A stretch of 64,000 nt of DNA, taken from NCBI RefSeq assembly GCF_003860405.1, contig NZ_CP034170.1, positions 1,612,001 to 1,676,000 of the forward strand, given 5' to 3'. The DNA comes from Nakamurella antarctica (GTDB taxonomy: Bacteria > Actinomycetota > Actinomycetes > Mycobacteriales > Nakamurellaceae). Position 1 is the first letter of the stretch; every line of letters starts with the position of its first letter. Under the pieces are notes generated by a model. That model ran no database searches. It was not told where the DNA came from and saw nothing but the letters and a program-made list of their open reading frames with translations. Positions 1 to 8,872 of the stretch are shown here, piece after piece. Position numbers and translations under genes: made by a program.

Positions 1-1385
1 TCGGCGGCCACAGCGTCGCGGGCCTCCCTGGAGACGTTGACGCATCGATCCAGCACTGATTCGGGTGCACCTTTTGTGACGAGCGTCAGGACGCCCGCAC
101 CATCTCGGACCAGTACGGAAACCATGTTGCGATCGTGATCGAATGGGAGCAGCCCGAGCTGGGTGTAATCCGTGAGCGCAGCATGCTCGGCCGTCGCGGC
201 AGTGGAAACGCTCAGCGCACGGTCGAGCGGGTTGCCGCCGACTGCTTGCCCGTCCTGGACGGTGCACTCTGTGCATAGAAGTCCCCAGCGCAGCACGCCG
301 ACATCGTCGAGACTGGTTGGCACGCTGCGGGTGTAGTCGACGCGGCCTGCGGTCAGCGTCCCAGTTTTGTCGGTGAACAAAACCTCCACGTTGCCGAGAT
401 CTTCGATACAGACGAGCCGTTTGACGAGCACCTTGCGACGGCTCATCCGGCGCGAGCCTGCGGCCAGGCTGCTCGAAACCACAGCAGGCAACAACTGCGG
501 TGTGATGCCCACCGCGATAGCCAGGGAGAACAGCAGAGCGTCCATGATCGGCTTATGCACAACGACATTGAGAACGAAGATTGACGTGGTCAGGGTGCCC
601 GCGACGTAGACCAGAAGCATCGAGAAGCGGCGCAAACCCCGTTGAAATTCTGTTTCTAATTGGTGCCCACTCAACCCGGCCGCAATCTTGCCGAACTCGG
701 TCCGCCCCCCGGTCGTCACCACCACGGCGCGGCCGCTACCAGCGTTGACAACGGTGCCCATCAGCGCGCAGCCAGTCAGGTCCGCCAGCGCTGTCCCAAC
801 AGGAACGGCCGATACGCGTTTGTCGACCGGCAGCGACTCCCCCGTGAGTATTGATTCGTCGCAGGCCAAACCTGATACCTCCAACAACCGGACGTCAGCA
901 GGCACGATGTCGCCCAACTGCAACCGGACGATGTCTCCCGGCACCAACTCTGTGACGTCAATCGAGGCCGCCCGACCGTCTCGGACAACCGTGCACCGGT
1001 GTCGAATCTGGTCGTGCAGCGACTCAGCAGCCTTCTCGGCGCGATATTCGTTCACGAACCCGAGTCCCACGGAAAGCGCGACAATCGCGCCGATAATTAC
1101 CGCGTCGCTGCGCTGGCCCACAAAATATGACGCGGTGGCTGCGGTGAGTAACAGGGCCAGCAGCGGCGAACGAAGCTGGTGCCAGAGCACTAAGAGCAGT
1201 CGGGCTTTGTGCGAGGACACTGAGTTTGGGCCGTACTGGTCTGCGCGACGCAACGCTTCTTCGGTCGACAACCCCTCCGCTGCTGTGCTTCCCAGAGTGG
1301 AGAGCACGTCGCTGCTCTCGGTGACCGCGGCCTCGATGATGCCACCGAGCCCGGCCGTCGACGGTGACTTCCCCGGCTGCTTCAC
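1..1385 (-). CDS. Cation-translocating P-type ATPase (MgtA-like), C-terminus beyond window
   Basis: The minus strand reads as an uninterrupted P-type ATPase whose C-terminal part lies outside the window. Visible in order are an N-terminal cation-ATPase segment (GLSTEEALRRADQYGPNSV), an actuator domain with the TGES loop, a fourth membrane segment with TPQLLPAVV, and the phosphorylation site DKTGTLT. The stretch from TPQLLP through KVLVKR to DKTGTLT resembles bacterial Mg2+ importers of the MgtA/MgtB type, so magnesium is the likely substrate, but the selectivity residues of the last helices are not seen. The start is GTG at 1385; an in-frame GTG at 1415 is an alternative. Neither has a clear ribosome binding site. 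DUF4342 and YccF genes lie upstream on the same strand. Confidence 0.9.
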   Translation of the reverse strand, partial: MKQPGKSPSTAGLGGIIEAAVTESSDVLSTLGSTAAEGLSTEEALRRADQYGPNSVSSHKARLLLVLWHQLRSPLLALLLTAATASYFVGQRSDAVIIGAIVALSVGLGFVNEYRAEKAAESLHDQIRHRCTVVRDGRAASIDVTELVPGDIVRLQLGDIVPADVRLLEVSGLACDESILTGESLPVDKRVSAVPVGTALADLTGCALMGTVVNAGSGRAVVVTTGGRTEFGKIAAGLSGHQLETEFQRGLRRFSMLLVYVAGTLTTSIFVLNVVVHKPIMDALLFSLAIAVGITPQLLPAVVSSSLAAGSRRMSRRKVLVKRLVCIEDLGNVEVLFTDKTGTLTAGRVDYTRSVPTSLDDVGVLRWGLLCTECTVQDGQAVGGNPLDRALSVSTAATAEHAALTDYTQLGLLPFDHDRNMVSVLVRDGAGVLTLVTKGAPESVLDRCVNVSREARDAVAA

Positions 1386-1469
1386 GGTGTGAGTCTCGGA
1401 GTCAGCAGTATTCACGAGGTAGTGCTCTGGCCCGCGCCGACCTGCCTTACCCGGAGACCTGACCCGGAA

Positions 1470-1760
1470 TCAGCTCGGGTCTTTACGGTGCACCTCGATC
1501 TTCCAATCATTGGCGAGCGCCGCAAGTGCCCCCACTGCGGTGATGATGGGAAGGCCCACTGCGGCAACTACTCCCGCCGTCACCGGGATTTCCATCACGG
1601 TGTGGCCGTCCTCGTCTTTGACCACGATGCGACGAACGTTGCCCTCGTGCAAGAGTTCCTTGACCTTGTCGCCCAATGCTTGGCCGGTCAATTTCAGAGA
1701 TTCTTGAGGTTCAGCGGCAGCAGCCGACTGGTGAACGTGATCATCTTTAACAGTGCTCAT
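1470..1760 (-). CDS. DUF4342 family protein
   Basis: A 96-residue protein. The core (KVKELLHEGNVRRIVVKDEDG, then a hydrophobic stretch VVAAVGLPIITAVGALAAL) matches the small DUF4342 family as I know it, in which an amphipathic region precedes one or two hydrophobic segments. The function is unknown; membrane association is inferred from the hydrophobic stretch at about residues 62-83. A good ribosome binding site (AGGGAA) sits about 7 bases before the ATG. It lies 85 bases upstream of the P-type ATPase start on the same strand and could be co-transcribed with it. Confidence 0.75.
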   Translation of the reverse strand: MSTVKDDHVHQSAAAAEPQESLKLTGQALGDKVKELLHEGNVRRIVVKDEDGHTVMEIPVTAGVVAAVGLPIITAVGALAALANDWKIEVHRKDPS

Positions 1761-1886
1761 GACGTTTCCCTTCGCGTGGAATCCTCAGCATGCGCCGATC
1801 TTTCGGCGCCCGACCGGGGCGAAAGTCCCTGAAACTGGGGACCATCGGCGAGAAACTTGGGAGCCGGTCAACGCAAAAATTCAGCG

Positions 1887-2270
1887 TCAGTGAGCGCTGA
1901 CAATTTCTTTCCCCAGGGGGGCTAAAGACACTGGGATGAGCTTGAAGTTGGCTAGCCCCAGGGGGATTCCAATAACGGTGACACACATGAGGACCCCGCT
2001 GATGAGGTGGCCGATTGCTAACCAGATGCCGGCGAGTAGGAACCACATCACGTTGCCAATCGTCGATGCAGCGCCACCCGTGGCTCCCCCGGGTCTGGAA
2101 ACCACAGTCCGACCAAAAGGCCACAACGCGAAGAAACCAATGCGAAACGCAGCAATACCAAAGGGAATTGTCACCACGAAGACGCACATGACGACTCCCG
2201 CTAGCAGGTAGCCCAAGAACATGAAGAAACCGCCGAAGACCAGCCAGATGAGATTCAGAATAAGGCGCAT
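1887..2270 (-). CDS. YccF family inner-membrane protein
   Basis: A 127-residue protein with two repeated hydrophobic halves, each containing a long helix followed by an IPFGIAAFR or IPLGLANFK type motif. This is the hallmark of YccF-domain proteins. The role of the family is unknown and it is predicted to be embedded in the cytoplasmic membrane. A TAGGCT hexamer at 2279-2284 (minus strand) lies 8 bases before the ATG, which would give a nearly leaderless transcript. DUF4342 follows 126 bases downstream on the same strand. Confidence 0.85.
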   Translation of the reverse strand: MRLILNLIWLVFGGFFMFLGYLLAGVVMCVFVVTIPFGIAAFRIGFFALWPFGRTVVSRPGGATGGAASTIGNVMWFLLAGIWLAIGHLISGVLMCVTVIGIPLGLANFKLIPVSLAPLGKEIVSAH

Positions 2271-2278
2271 AGTGAGTG

Positions 2279-2284
2279 AGCCTA
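2279..2284 (-). promoter_or_regulatory. Candidate -10 element for YccF gene
   Basis: TAGGCT on the minus strand fits the actinobacterial TAnnnT -10 consensus. The predicted transcript would start about 2 bases before the ATG at 2270. No convincing -35 element is visible. Confidence 0.45.
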
Positions 2285-2360
2285 GAGGTGTTCGGCGAAT
2301 GAGCTGGGCAGCGTAGGGTCAGCGACCAGTCGCCCCCGCACTCGCCCGACAGGATGCCAC

Positions 2361-3200
2361 ATGACGTCAACCACGCCCACCACCGCTCCGACTGCTGACC
2401 TCGCGGGTTGGACCCAAAAGAGTTTCACCGCAGCGGGTATCACCCATGATTGTTTCGAGAAAGCGCCTGTCGGAGGCGGACCGGGTGTGGTGTTGATCCC
2501 TGAAATTCCAGGCATGGCACCAGAGGTAATGGGTATGGCGCAGCATTTGGTGGACAACGGATTCTCCGTCGTCATTCCGTCGCTCTTTGGGCAGCCGGGC
2601 CGTGCGGTCTCGGCGGCCTATATGGCTTCCACGATCCCCAAGCTGTGCATCTCCAAAGAGTTTCGCGCTTTCGCGACCAATGCCCAGCGTCCTGTGACGG
2701 CATACCTGCGCGCATTAGCCTCCGACCTCAATGCGCGTACGCCGGGCGCTGGGGTGGGAGTCGTGGGAATGTGCTTCAGCGGAGGTTTTTCCTTAGCGAC
2801 AGCAGTGGACGACGCGGTGGTCGCGGCCGTCGCGAGCCAGCCCTCGGTGCCATTCCCGTTGGGGGCAGCGAGAAAACGCGACCCTGGGATGTCGCCGGAA
2901 GAATTCGACGCCTTGGCACGGCGGACAGCGAGCGGCGAGGTATGCCTCCTTGGATTGCGCTTTTCCGAAGACAAGGCAGCGCCTGCAGAACGCTTTGTGA
3001 CGCTCAAAGCCCGTCTTGGCGATCGCTTCGAAGTAATTGAACTCGACTCTTCGAAGGGCAACAGCGGCGGGTTCTCCTCGTCTGCGCACTGCGTCATTAC
3101 CCGCGAAGTCCGCGAAGAGCCCGCCAACGAAGCGTTTTCGGCTCGCGAACGAGTGGTGAGCTTTTTGCGCGAAAACGTTACTGGCGCCGCGAGGCAGTAA
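2361..3200 (+). CDS. Dienelactone hydrolase family protein
   Basis: A 279-residue alpha/beta hydrolase. The nucleophile elbow is GMCFSGG with Cys138, as in dienelactone hydrolases, which use Cys in place of Ser. A late Ser/His-containing segment (SSAHCV) may supply the catalytic His. An N-terminal oxyanion-type segment (VVLIPEIPGM) also fits. The substrate is not deducible: the family covers chloroaromatic lactone hydrolases and many uncharacterised esterases. An AGGA ribosome binding site lies about 7 bases before the ATG. It is transcribed toward the heliorhodopsin, 126 bases downstream, and could be co-expressed with it. Confidence 0.85.
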   Translation: MTSTTPTTAPTADLAGWTQKSFTAAGITHDCFEKAPVGGGPGVVLIPEIPGMAPEVMGMAQHLVDNGFSVVIPSLFGQPGRAVSAAYMASTIPKLCISKEFRAFATNAQRPVTAYLRALASDLNARTPGAGVGVVGMCFSGGFSLATAVDDAVVAAVASQPSVPFPLGAARKRDPGMSPEEFDALARRTASGEVCLLGLRFSEDKAAPAERFVTLKARLGDRFEVIELDSSKGNSGGFSSSAHCVITREVREEPANEAFSARERVVSFLRENVTGAARQ

Positions 3201-3326
3201 ATGCGAAATTCTCGGGTTTGCTTTTGCTAAATTTACGTCAGAACCGGCTCACGCACGGTAACCCGGGGGCCTGCCAATTAGCGGGACGTTCTGGGAATTA
3301 AATGAAGCGCCACTGAGAGGACGCCC

Positions 3327-4094
3327 ATGCAAGCCACTGGAGTTAACGAATCGAGCCTGTCTCGCTTACGCCGCTGGAACCTGGGGCTCACGATCCTGCA
3401 CGGCTTGCAAGCGGTCGGGATCCTTATCCTGGCAAAAGAGTTTGCGATCACCATCACGTCATCGTTTCCCGCGGGCCCGCCCGGCAGTGTGGTCCCAGCA
3501 CCCGAGGCGCTCTTCGATGTTCCGGTAGCTCCGGTCATTGCTCTCTTCTTGGCACTGGCAGCCCTCGATCACCTGCTGACCTCCACCGTTTTACGCACCC
3601 GCTACGAGACTGATCTGCGAGCGGGCCTCAATAGATTCCGATGGATCGAATACTCCGTTAGTTCCACACTGATGATCCTTCTCATCGGCTCGTACAACGG
3701 ACTGACGGGGATCAGCGAAATTATCCTGATTATCGGCGCAAACGTCGCGATGATCCTGTTCGGTTGGCTGCAGGAGATCATGAACCCGCCCGGGCGCAGC
3801 CGCACCACGATGATGCCGTTCTGGTTCGGCTGCATCGCTGGCTTCGCCCCGTGGGTGGCGATCTTCGTCAATCTCATTGGAGCAGCCGCAGTGCCGGGAT
3901 TCGTACTGGGCATCGCTGGTTCGTTGTTCATATTCTTCATGAGCTTCGCGCTCAACCAGTGGTTGCAGTACCGCGAGATCGGCAAATGGTCCAACTACGC
4001 CTACGGCGAAAAGGTCTACCTGGTCTTGAGTCTCGTAGCGAAGACAGCGTTGGCCTGGCAGATCTTCGGCGGCTCGCTTGCTGGAACGGGCTGA
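3327..4094 (+). CDS. Heliorhodopsin
   Basis: A 255-residue protein with seven hydrophobic segments that reads as a heliorhodopsin, a family of retinal proteins with inverted membrane topology relative to type-1 rhodopsins. Lys239 in the last helix (SLVAKTALAWQ) is the expected Schiff-base lysine. Glu108 in RFRWIEYS is the expected counter-ion in helix 3. His25 and His82 match the two histidines of the characterised freshwater protein 48C12. The ribosome binding site is GAGAGGA at 3315-3321. The family is thought to be sensory or enzyme-modulating rather than a pump; the partner is unknown. No beta-carotene cleavage (blh) or carotenoid gene is present in this window, so retinal must come from elsewhere. 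Confidence 0.94.
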   Translation: MQATGVNESSLSRLRRWNLGLTILHGLQAVGILILAKEFAITITSSFPAGPPGSVVPAPEALFDVPVAPVIALFLALAALDHLLTSTVLRTRYETDLRAGLNRFRWIEYSVSSTLMILLIGSYNGLTGISEIILIIGANVAMILFGWLQEIMNPPGRSRTTMMPFWFGCIAGFAPWVAIFVNLIGAAAVPGFVLGIAGSLFIFFMSFALNQWLQYREIGKWSNYAYGEKVYLVLSLVAKTALAWQIFGGSLAGTG

Positions 4095-4144
4095 GTGGTC
4101 ACGGGCTCATCTCTGGCTACTTACGGGGGCTGCTCCGGCTTCCG

Positions 4145-4150
4145 TAGCAT
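4145..4150 (+). promoter_or_regulatory. Leaderless -10 element for LON-domain gene
   Basis: TAGCAT lies exactly at -12 to -7 relative to the A of the ATG at 4157, and no ribosome binding site is present. This predicts a leaderless transcript starting at the initiation codon. Confidence 0.6.
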
Positions 4151-4156
4151 GGCGAT

Positions 4157-4828
4157 ATGCCTGCCACTTCACTTCCACTCTTTCCCCTGGGCACCGCCTT
4201 GTTTCCAGGAGTCGCGCTGCCGCTCAACATTTTCGAACCGCGATATCGGAATATGGTTCGCGAGCTGATGGAGCAACCGGCAGAGTCTCGTCAATTCGGC
4301 GTGGTGGCAATCAAGGCGGGGCGCGAAGTGGGGATCAACGGCATTGATGCCCTGCATGAGATCGGTTGCACCGCAAGGATTCAACATGTCGAGGCCTATG
4401 CCGACGGGGGCCTGGAAATACTTGCGGTAGGTGCCACCCGTTTCAAGCTTGTCTCCACAGACACCTCCGATGCTCTCGTGCGCGGCGAAGTCGAGTACCT
4501 CGCGGATTCATTCTCGCCGGGCGCGGCTGCGCTGGTGGGGCCCGTGTCCCGCCGCTTCGTGAATTATCGGGACTCGCTACTCGCCGCGCAGGGCCTCGAA
4601 ATGGCCGAGGGTTCGTCCCTGCCCACAGATGCAACTCGGCTTTCCTATTTGGTGGCGAGTGCGATGATTCTGGACCTGGTAGAAAAACAAGAACTGCTGG
4701 CCTGCGCCGATGCCGAACAACGTTTGCGCCTTGAGCTGCAGCTGCTGCGCCGCGAGTCCGCAATGTTTGATCAGTTGTCGACCCGTCCCGGGGTGGAGTT
4801 GTCGTCAGAGCCCTACAGCACCAACTGA
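4157..4828 (+). CDS. LON peptidase substrate-binding domain protein
   Basis: A 223-residue stand-alone Lon N-terminal (substrate-binding) domain. The start (SLPLFPLGTALFPGVALPLN followed by IFEPRYRNM) is the family signature. No ATPase or protease domain follows, so it is not Lon itself. Such proteins are common in actinobacteria and their function is undefined; binding of unfolded or damaged proteins is an inference from the domain. The start is supported by a leaderless -10 element. It lies 62 bases after the heliorhodopsin and has its own promoter. Confidence 0.9.
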   Translation: MPATSLPLFPLGTALFPGVALPLNIFEPRYRNMVRELMEQPAESRQFGVVAIKAGREVGINGIDALHEIGCTARIQHVEAYADGGLEILAVGATRFKLVSTDTSDALVRGEVEYLADSFSPGAAALVGPVSRRFVNYRDSLLAAQGLEMAEGSSLPTDATRLSYLVASAMILDLVEKQELLACADAEQRLRLELQLLRRESAMFDQLSTRPGVELSSEPYSTN

Positions 4829-4942
4829 TCCGTATCTTTCAGGGCAAGAAGGATGACAGGGCTCGTCGCGCAAGCCATCAGGGAGCCCTCTAGCGGGCCG
4901 TTGAGCCACTGTTTCGCCCCTGGGGAACTGGGTGCCTAGCAG

Positions 4943-7624
4943 ATGCAACGGGCCGCAGACGGTGGAAGGAGCGCGATGGCGGCGGACGACGTGCGAGAGA
5001 TGGATGGTGGCCATCCGATGAGGCTCACCCATCTCTCCAAAGTCCTCTACCCCAAGGCGGGCACCACAAAATCGGATGTCATCGATTATGTAGCTGCTGT
5101 TGCTTCCGTGATGCTTCCGCACCTGATCGGTAGGCCGGTGACACGCAAGCGCTGGCCGAATGGTGTGGGGACAGACCCCTTCTTCACGAAAAATCTGGAA
5201 AGGGGCGCACCCGGGTGGCTTGACAGGGTCGACATCGAACACAGCTCGAGGGTTTTGACCTACCCCCTCATTGATTCGGTCGCCGGGCTCACCTGGCTGG
5301 CCCAGGTCGGGGCGCTCGAAATCCATGTGCCGCAGTGGAGAAGCGGATACGCCCACGCCCCGGTAGCCAAAGCCCTGACCGAACAAGGAAGAACCGCAGA
5401 ACGCTATCCCGATCGGGTGGTGTTTGACCTCGACCCCGGACCGGGGGCGGGTCTGCCCGAATGTGTGCAGGTGGCGTTACTGGTTCGAGAACGGCTGGGC
5501 GCCTTGGGAGAACGGATGGTTCCGGTTACCAGCGGTAGTAAAGGGCTACACCTCTACGTGCCGATGGACGAGGCGATCACGTCAACCCAGGCCAGCGCGT
5601 GGGCATTACAGGTCGCCGAGCAAATGGAGAAGGCGCTCCCAGATCTCGTAGTTTCGACTATGTCGAAAGCGATTAGAACCGACAGGGTTCTCTTCGATTG
5701 GTCGCAAAATAATGCTGCTAAAACGACCATCGCCCCGTATTCGCTCCGCGGCCGCGAGCAACCCACCGTTGCCGCGCCGCGCACGTGGGAAGAGTTGTCC
5801 GAACCAGGCCTGGCGCAATTAGATTTTCGCGAGGTCATGGAACGAGTAGCCGCCGGAATTGATCCACTGGCAACGCTTCTCGATCCCCCGCCGGGATCAA
5901 CGCGCCGCGCTTTGCGGTCCCAGCCAGCGGCAGCTAGGGCAGCCGCAGCGAAGGCAGCCGCACCGGAAGCAGCCGCAGCGGAAGCGGCCCCAGCGGAAAC
6001 ATCAGCTGCGGCAGACCTACTGACGGAATATCGCGCGAAACGCGACGCAACCAAAACGCCGGAACCCGTCCCCATGGTCACTGTCGGCACGAAGGGGGGC
6101 GTCAAGCAGGGGCCTGGCAACACCTTCGTCATTCAAGAACACCACGCCAGCAGCCTGCATTGGGATTTGCGGCTGGAACGGGCTGGTGTTCTCGTGTCGT
6201 GGGCAGTGCCCAAAGGAATTCCGGTGCAACCGACCGGTAACCGGCTCGCAGTTCAGACCGAAGATCATCCGCTGGAATACGCGAGGTTCGAGGGCACCAT
6301 CCCCGCGAAGGAGTACGGCGGCGGGGTGATGACGATATGGGATTCCGGCACCTACGAAACCCTCAAGTGGCGAGATGACGAGGTGATGTTCGAGCTGATG
6401 GGATCTCGGGTTCAAGGCAGGTATGTCCTGATTCGCACGTCGGGTCGGCAGTGGCTGCTGCACAGACTCAAGGAGTCCAGCCAACACTTGGCGCCTGCGG
6501 AACTGGCTAAACGCCCCCACGAGCGAAGTCTCCCCTACGAGCGAAATAGCCCAGGGGGCCGTCCGCCACTCGCAGCTTCTGCTGGTGAGGTAGACCACGA
6601 TCTCCGGCCGATGCTGGCTACCGCTGGCCGTGCTGAGGAGGTTGTGGACGGGAGCGCCTGGGTGTACGAAGGCAAATGGGATGGCATGCGCGCCTTGGCC
6701 TTCATCGACAATGACACCGTGACACTGCGCAGTCGCACCGGCAAGGACAACAGTGCCACCTTCCCCGAATTGGCAGAGCTCGCTACTCTCGTCCACGGAC
6801 ATCGGGTGGTGCTGGATGGTGAAATTGTCACCTTCGATAATGCTGGCCGCACCGACTTTGGCCTGCTGCAACAACGAATGGGGCTACGAAAGGCCAGCGA
6901 TATTGCAGCAGCGGCAGCCACTATCACCGTCCACTATCTGATCTTTGACGTGCTGGAGTTGGATGGCGTGTCGTTGGTCGGGAAGAAATACACTGACCGT
7001 CGCCGCCTTCTTGATGCACTGTCAATCATGGGCGAGAATTGCTCCGTGCCGGGCCATCTCACCGGAACGCTTGAAGAGATCTTGACCCGCACCAAGGCCG
7101 ACGGTTGGGAGGGCATCATCGCCAAACGGACGGACTCCCATTACTCCCCCGGAGCTCGCTCACGAGCCTGGCGCAAGGTCAAGCACGAACTCCAAGCCGA
7201 AGTGCTGATTATCGGATGGCAGGAGGGGCAGGGACGCCGGGCGGGCGGAATTGGTTCCCTCCTGCTAGCGGTGCCGAAGGACGGTGACGGCTTGGCTAAC
7301 GAGCTTCGTTACGTCGGCAAGGTGGGCACTGGCTTCAGCGATGCGGCCCTCACCTCGCTGCGGGCGCAGCTGGGCATGTTGCACCGGGAATCTCCGCCGG
7401 TGGATATCTCAGCGGCGCCATCTCACACCCAGGACACCCACTGGGTGGAGCCTCAGCTTGTCGCCGAAGTGGCCTACGCTGAATACACAAGTAGCAACAT
7501 GCTGCGGCAGGCAAGGTGGCGCGGCTTGCGCCCGGATAAGTCTCCCGGTGACGTGAAGAACCCGGACTTTCCACCGAGGACGGGACCCGCCACTGCGAAC
7601 GCGCTAGCCCGCAACGAGGAATAA
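4943..7624 (+). CDS. ligD: Multifunctional non-homologous end-joining DNA ligase LigD (Pol-PE-Lig)
   Basis: An 893-residue protein with the mycobacterial domain order. A primase/polymerase domain comes first (TRKRWPNGV; metal-binding D162 and D164 in FDLDPGPG). Then comes the 3'-phosphoesterase domain (HHASSLHWDLRLE at about 400-412, and TEDHPLEYARFEG). The ATP-dependent ligase domain is last, with nucleotidyl-acceptor Lys578 in EGKWDG and the C-terminal SWRGLRPDK-like end (ARWRGLRPDK). A long Ala/Glu-rich linker separates Pol from PE. It repairs double-strand breaks together with Ku, but no Ku gene lies in this window. An in-frame ATG at 4976 is an alternative start. The 3' end overlaps the convergent gene at 7604-8002 by 21 bases. 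Confidence 0.95.
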   Translation: MQRAADGGRSAMAADDVREMDGGHPMRLTHLSKVLYPKAGTTKSDVIDYVAAVASVMLPHLIGRPVTRKRWPNGVGTDPFFTKNLERGAPGWLDRVDIEHSSRVLTYPLIDSVAGLTWLAQVGALEIHVPQWRSGYAHAPVAKALTEQGRTAERYPDRVVFDLDPGPGAGLPECVQVALLVRERLGALGERMVPVTSGSKGLHLYVPMDEAITSTQASAWALQVAEQMEKALPDLVVSTMSKAIRTDRVLFDWSQNNAAKTTIAPYSLRGREQPTVAAPRTWEELSEPGLAQLDFREVMERVAAGIDPLATLLDPPPGSTRRALRSQPAAARAAAAKAAAPEAAAAEAAPAETSAAADLLTEYRAKRDATKTPEPVPMVTVGTKGGVKQGPGNTFVIQEHHASSLHWDLRLERAGVLVSWAVPKGIPVQPTGNRLAVQTEDHPLEYARFEGTIPAKEYGGGVMTIWDSGTYETLKWRDDEVMFELMGSRVQGRYVLIRTSGRQWLLHRLKESSQHLAPAELAKRPHERSLPYERNSPGGRPPLAASAGEVDHDLRPMLATAGRAEEVVDGSAWVYEGKWDGMRALAFIDNDTVTLRSRTGKDNSATFPELAELATLVHGHRVVLDGEIVTFDNAGRTDFGLLQQRMGLRKASDIAAAAATITVHYLIFDVLELDGVSLVGKKYTDRRRLLDALSIMGENCSVPGHLTGTLEEILTRTKADGWEGIIAKRTDSHYSPGARSRAWRKVKHELQAEVLIIGWQEGQGRRAGGIGSLLLAVPKDGDGLANELRYVGKVGTGFSDAALTSLRAQLGMLHRESPPVDISAAPSHTQDTHWVEPQLVAEVAYAEYTSSNMLRQARWRGLRPDKSPGDVKNPDFPPRTGPATANALARNEE
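5926..6012 (+). repeat. GCAGC-rich repetitive linker inside ligD
   Basis: Imperfect short repeats of the form gcagccgcagcggaagc encode an Ala-rich linker with spaced Glu, Lys and Arg between the Pol and PE domains. The region is likely to vary in length between strains. Confidence 0.7.
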
Positions 7625-8002
7625 CAGAGCGAGCGCGTAGGCCTGTTCCGCATCCGGATCGCTGACATGCCAAGGCTTTTCGTTGACAAGCAAGTTGACG
7701 ACCCACCCCTGGTCAGTTTTTTCCAAGGACTGTAACGCGCCGCCCAACATTTCGCGAAGCTGCGCTTCCCGCGGCAGCCACAGTGCCTGTTCGGCCTCCA
7801 CCGAATCCAGAGCCCACTCGGTCGTGCCATTGAAGCCGATCACCGTGGCGCTCGGGAACTGGTGAATTTCGGCTGTCATATTGCTCAACACGAAAAAATC
7901 AGAGTCCATATCGCGATCTGCGACGACGAACCAGTCGCCGATGGCGGGTTCCCACTTAACGCCGCCTTCGTTCAGGCTTCTTGCTACTTCAATAGTGATC
8001 AC
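7604..8002 (-). CDS. Conserved actinobacterial protein of unknown function
   Basis: A 132-residue acidic, soluble protein with conserved-looking blocks [19 protein letters not shown] and [16 protein letters not shown], then [15 protein letters not shown] recognise the family from many actinobacterial genomes, where it is sometimes labelled pilus assembly protein CpaE, but nothing here resembles the CpaE ATPase, so that label is not supported. There is no signal peptide or membrane helix. It overlaps the end of ligD tail to tail and its start lies 75 bases from divergent thyA. Function unknown. Confidence 0.8.
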   Translation of the reverse strand: MITIEVARSLNEGGVKWEPAIGDWFVVADRDMDSDFFVLSNMTAEIHQFPSATVIGFNGTTEWALDSVEAEQALWLPREAQLREMLGGALQSLEKTDQGWVVNLLVNEKPWHVSDPDAEQAYALALLFLVAG

Positions 8003-8064
8003 CCCGTCCAGTATTACCGAACTCTCCCACTGTGCGCGGTGGGCGGCACGGTCGAGCGCTCCAC

Positions 8065-8070
8065 TACGCT
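8065..8070 (+). promoter_or_regulatory. Near-leaderless -10 element for thyA
   Basis: TACGCT (TAnnnT type) ends 7 bases before the thyA ATG at 8078, and no ribosome binding site is seen. It supports the short start over a longer in-frame open reading frame reaching back to 7862. Confidence 0.5.
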
Positions 8071-8077
8071 GCTATGC

Positions 8078-8872
8078 ATGCAGCAGTACATGGCCCTGAT
8101 GGAAAAGATCCTGCTCGAGGGCACCGTGAAAACAGACCGCACCGGAACAGGGACTAGGTCCCTGTTCGGCTATCAGATGAGATTTGATCTGGCAGAGGGA
8201 TTTCCACTTCTCACGACAAAAAAGGTTCACCTGCGTTCGGTCATCATCGAGCTGTTGTGGTTTTTGCGAGGCGGCACCAATGTCAAGTGGCTGCAGGAGC
8301 GCGGCGTCTCGATCTGGGATGAGTGGGCGGACGCTGAAGGTGAGCTCGGGCCGGTCTATGGTCACCAATGGAGGTCCTGGCCAACTCCGGATGGCGGCAG
8401 CATCGACCAAATCGCCGCCGTTCTCGAGTCAATCCGCACCAACCCGGATTCGCGGCGCCACATCGTCTCGGCCTGGAATGTGGCGGAAGTATCTGAGATG
8501 GCTCTGCCGCCCTGCCACACGCTGTTTCAGTTCTATGTCGCCGACGGCAAACTTTCATGTCAGCTTTATCAGCGTTCAGCCGACGTGTTTCTGGGGGTCC
8601 CCTTCAACATCGCCTCCTACGCGCTTCTCACCATGATGGTGGCGAAGCAGACGGGCTTGGACGTCGGTGAGTTCGTCCACACCCTGGGGGACGCGCATTT
8701 GTACTCCAATCACATTGAGCAGGCGAAGTTGCAACTCACCCGGACGCCAAGACGACTACCGCTCCTCGAGATCGCGGACGGCGTCACGAGTTTGGACGCT
8801 TACGAATACGAGGACTTTACGGTGGTCGGATACGACCCGGACCCAGCGATCAAAGCGCCGATCGCCGTATGA
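8078..8872 (+). CDS. thyA: Thymidylate synthase
   Basis: A 264-residue enzyme, the same length as E. coli ThyA, that methylates dUMP to dTMP using 5,10-methylene-tetrahydrofolate and releases dihydrofolate. The catalytic Cys146 lies in [13 protein letters not shown]. The folate and dUMP segments [15 protein letters not shown] and DAHLYSNH are all present. The start at [10 protein letters not shown] aligns with the family start and has a TACGCT element just upstream. It overlaps dfrA by 4 bases (ATGA), so the two are translated together. DfrA recycles the dihydrofolate that ThyA produces. Confidence 0.98.
   Translation: MQQYMALMEKILLEGTVKTDRTGTGTRSLFGYQMRFDLAEGFPLLTTKKVHLRSVIIELLWFLRGGTNVKWLQERGVSIWDEWADAEGELGPVYGHQWRSWPTPDGGSIDQIAAVLESIRTNPDSRRHIVSAWNVAEVSEMALPPCHTLFQFYVADGKLSCQLYQRSADVFLGVPFNIASYALLTMMVAKQTGLDVGEFVHTLGDAHLYSNHIEQAKLQLTRTPRRLPLLEIADGVTSLDAYEYEDFTVVGYDPDPAIKAPIAV

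Noticed and set aside
4858-4889. Hairpin agggctc/gagccct after the LON-domain gene as terminator
   Set aside because: The stem is only 7 bases with an 18-base loop and no T-tract.
7604-8002. Label as pilus assembly protein CpaE
   Set aside because: The protein is 132 residues with no ATPase motifs; the common label is not supported by its sequence.
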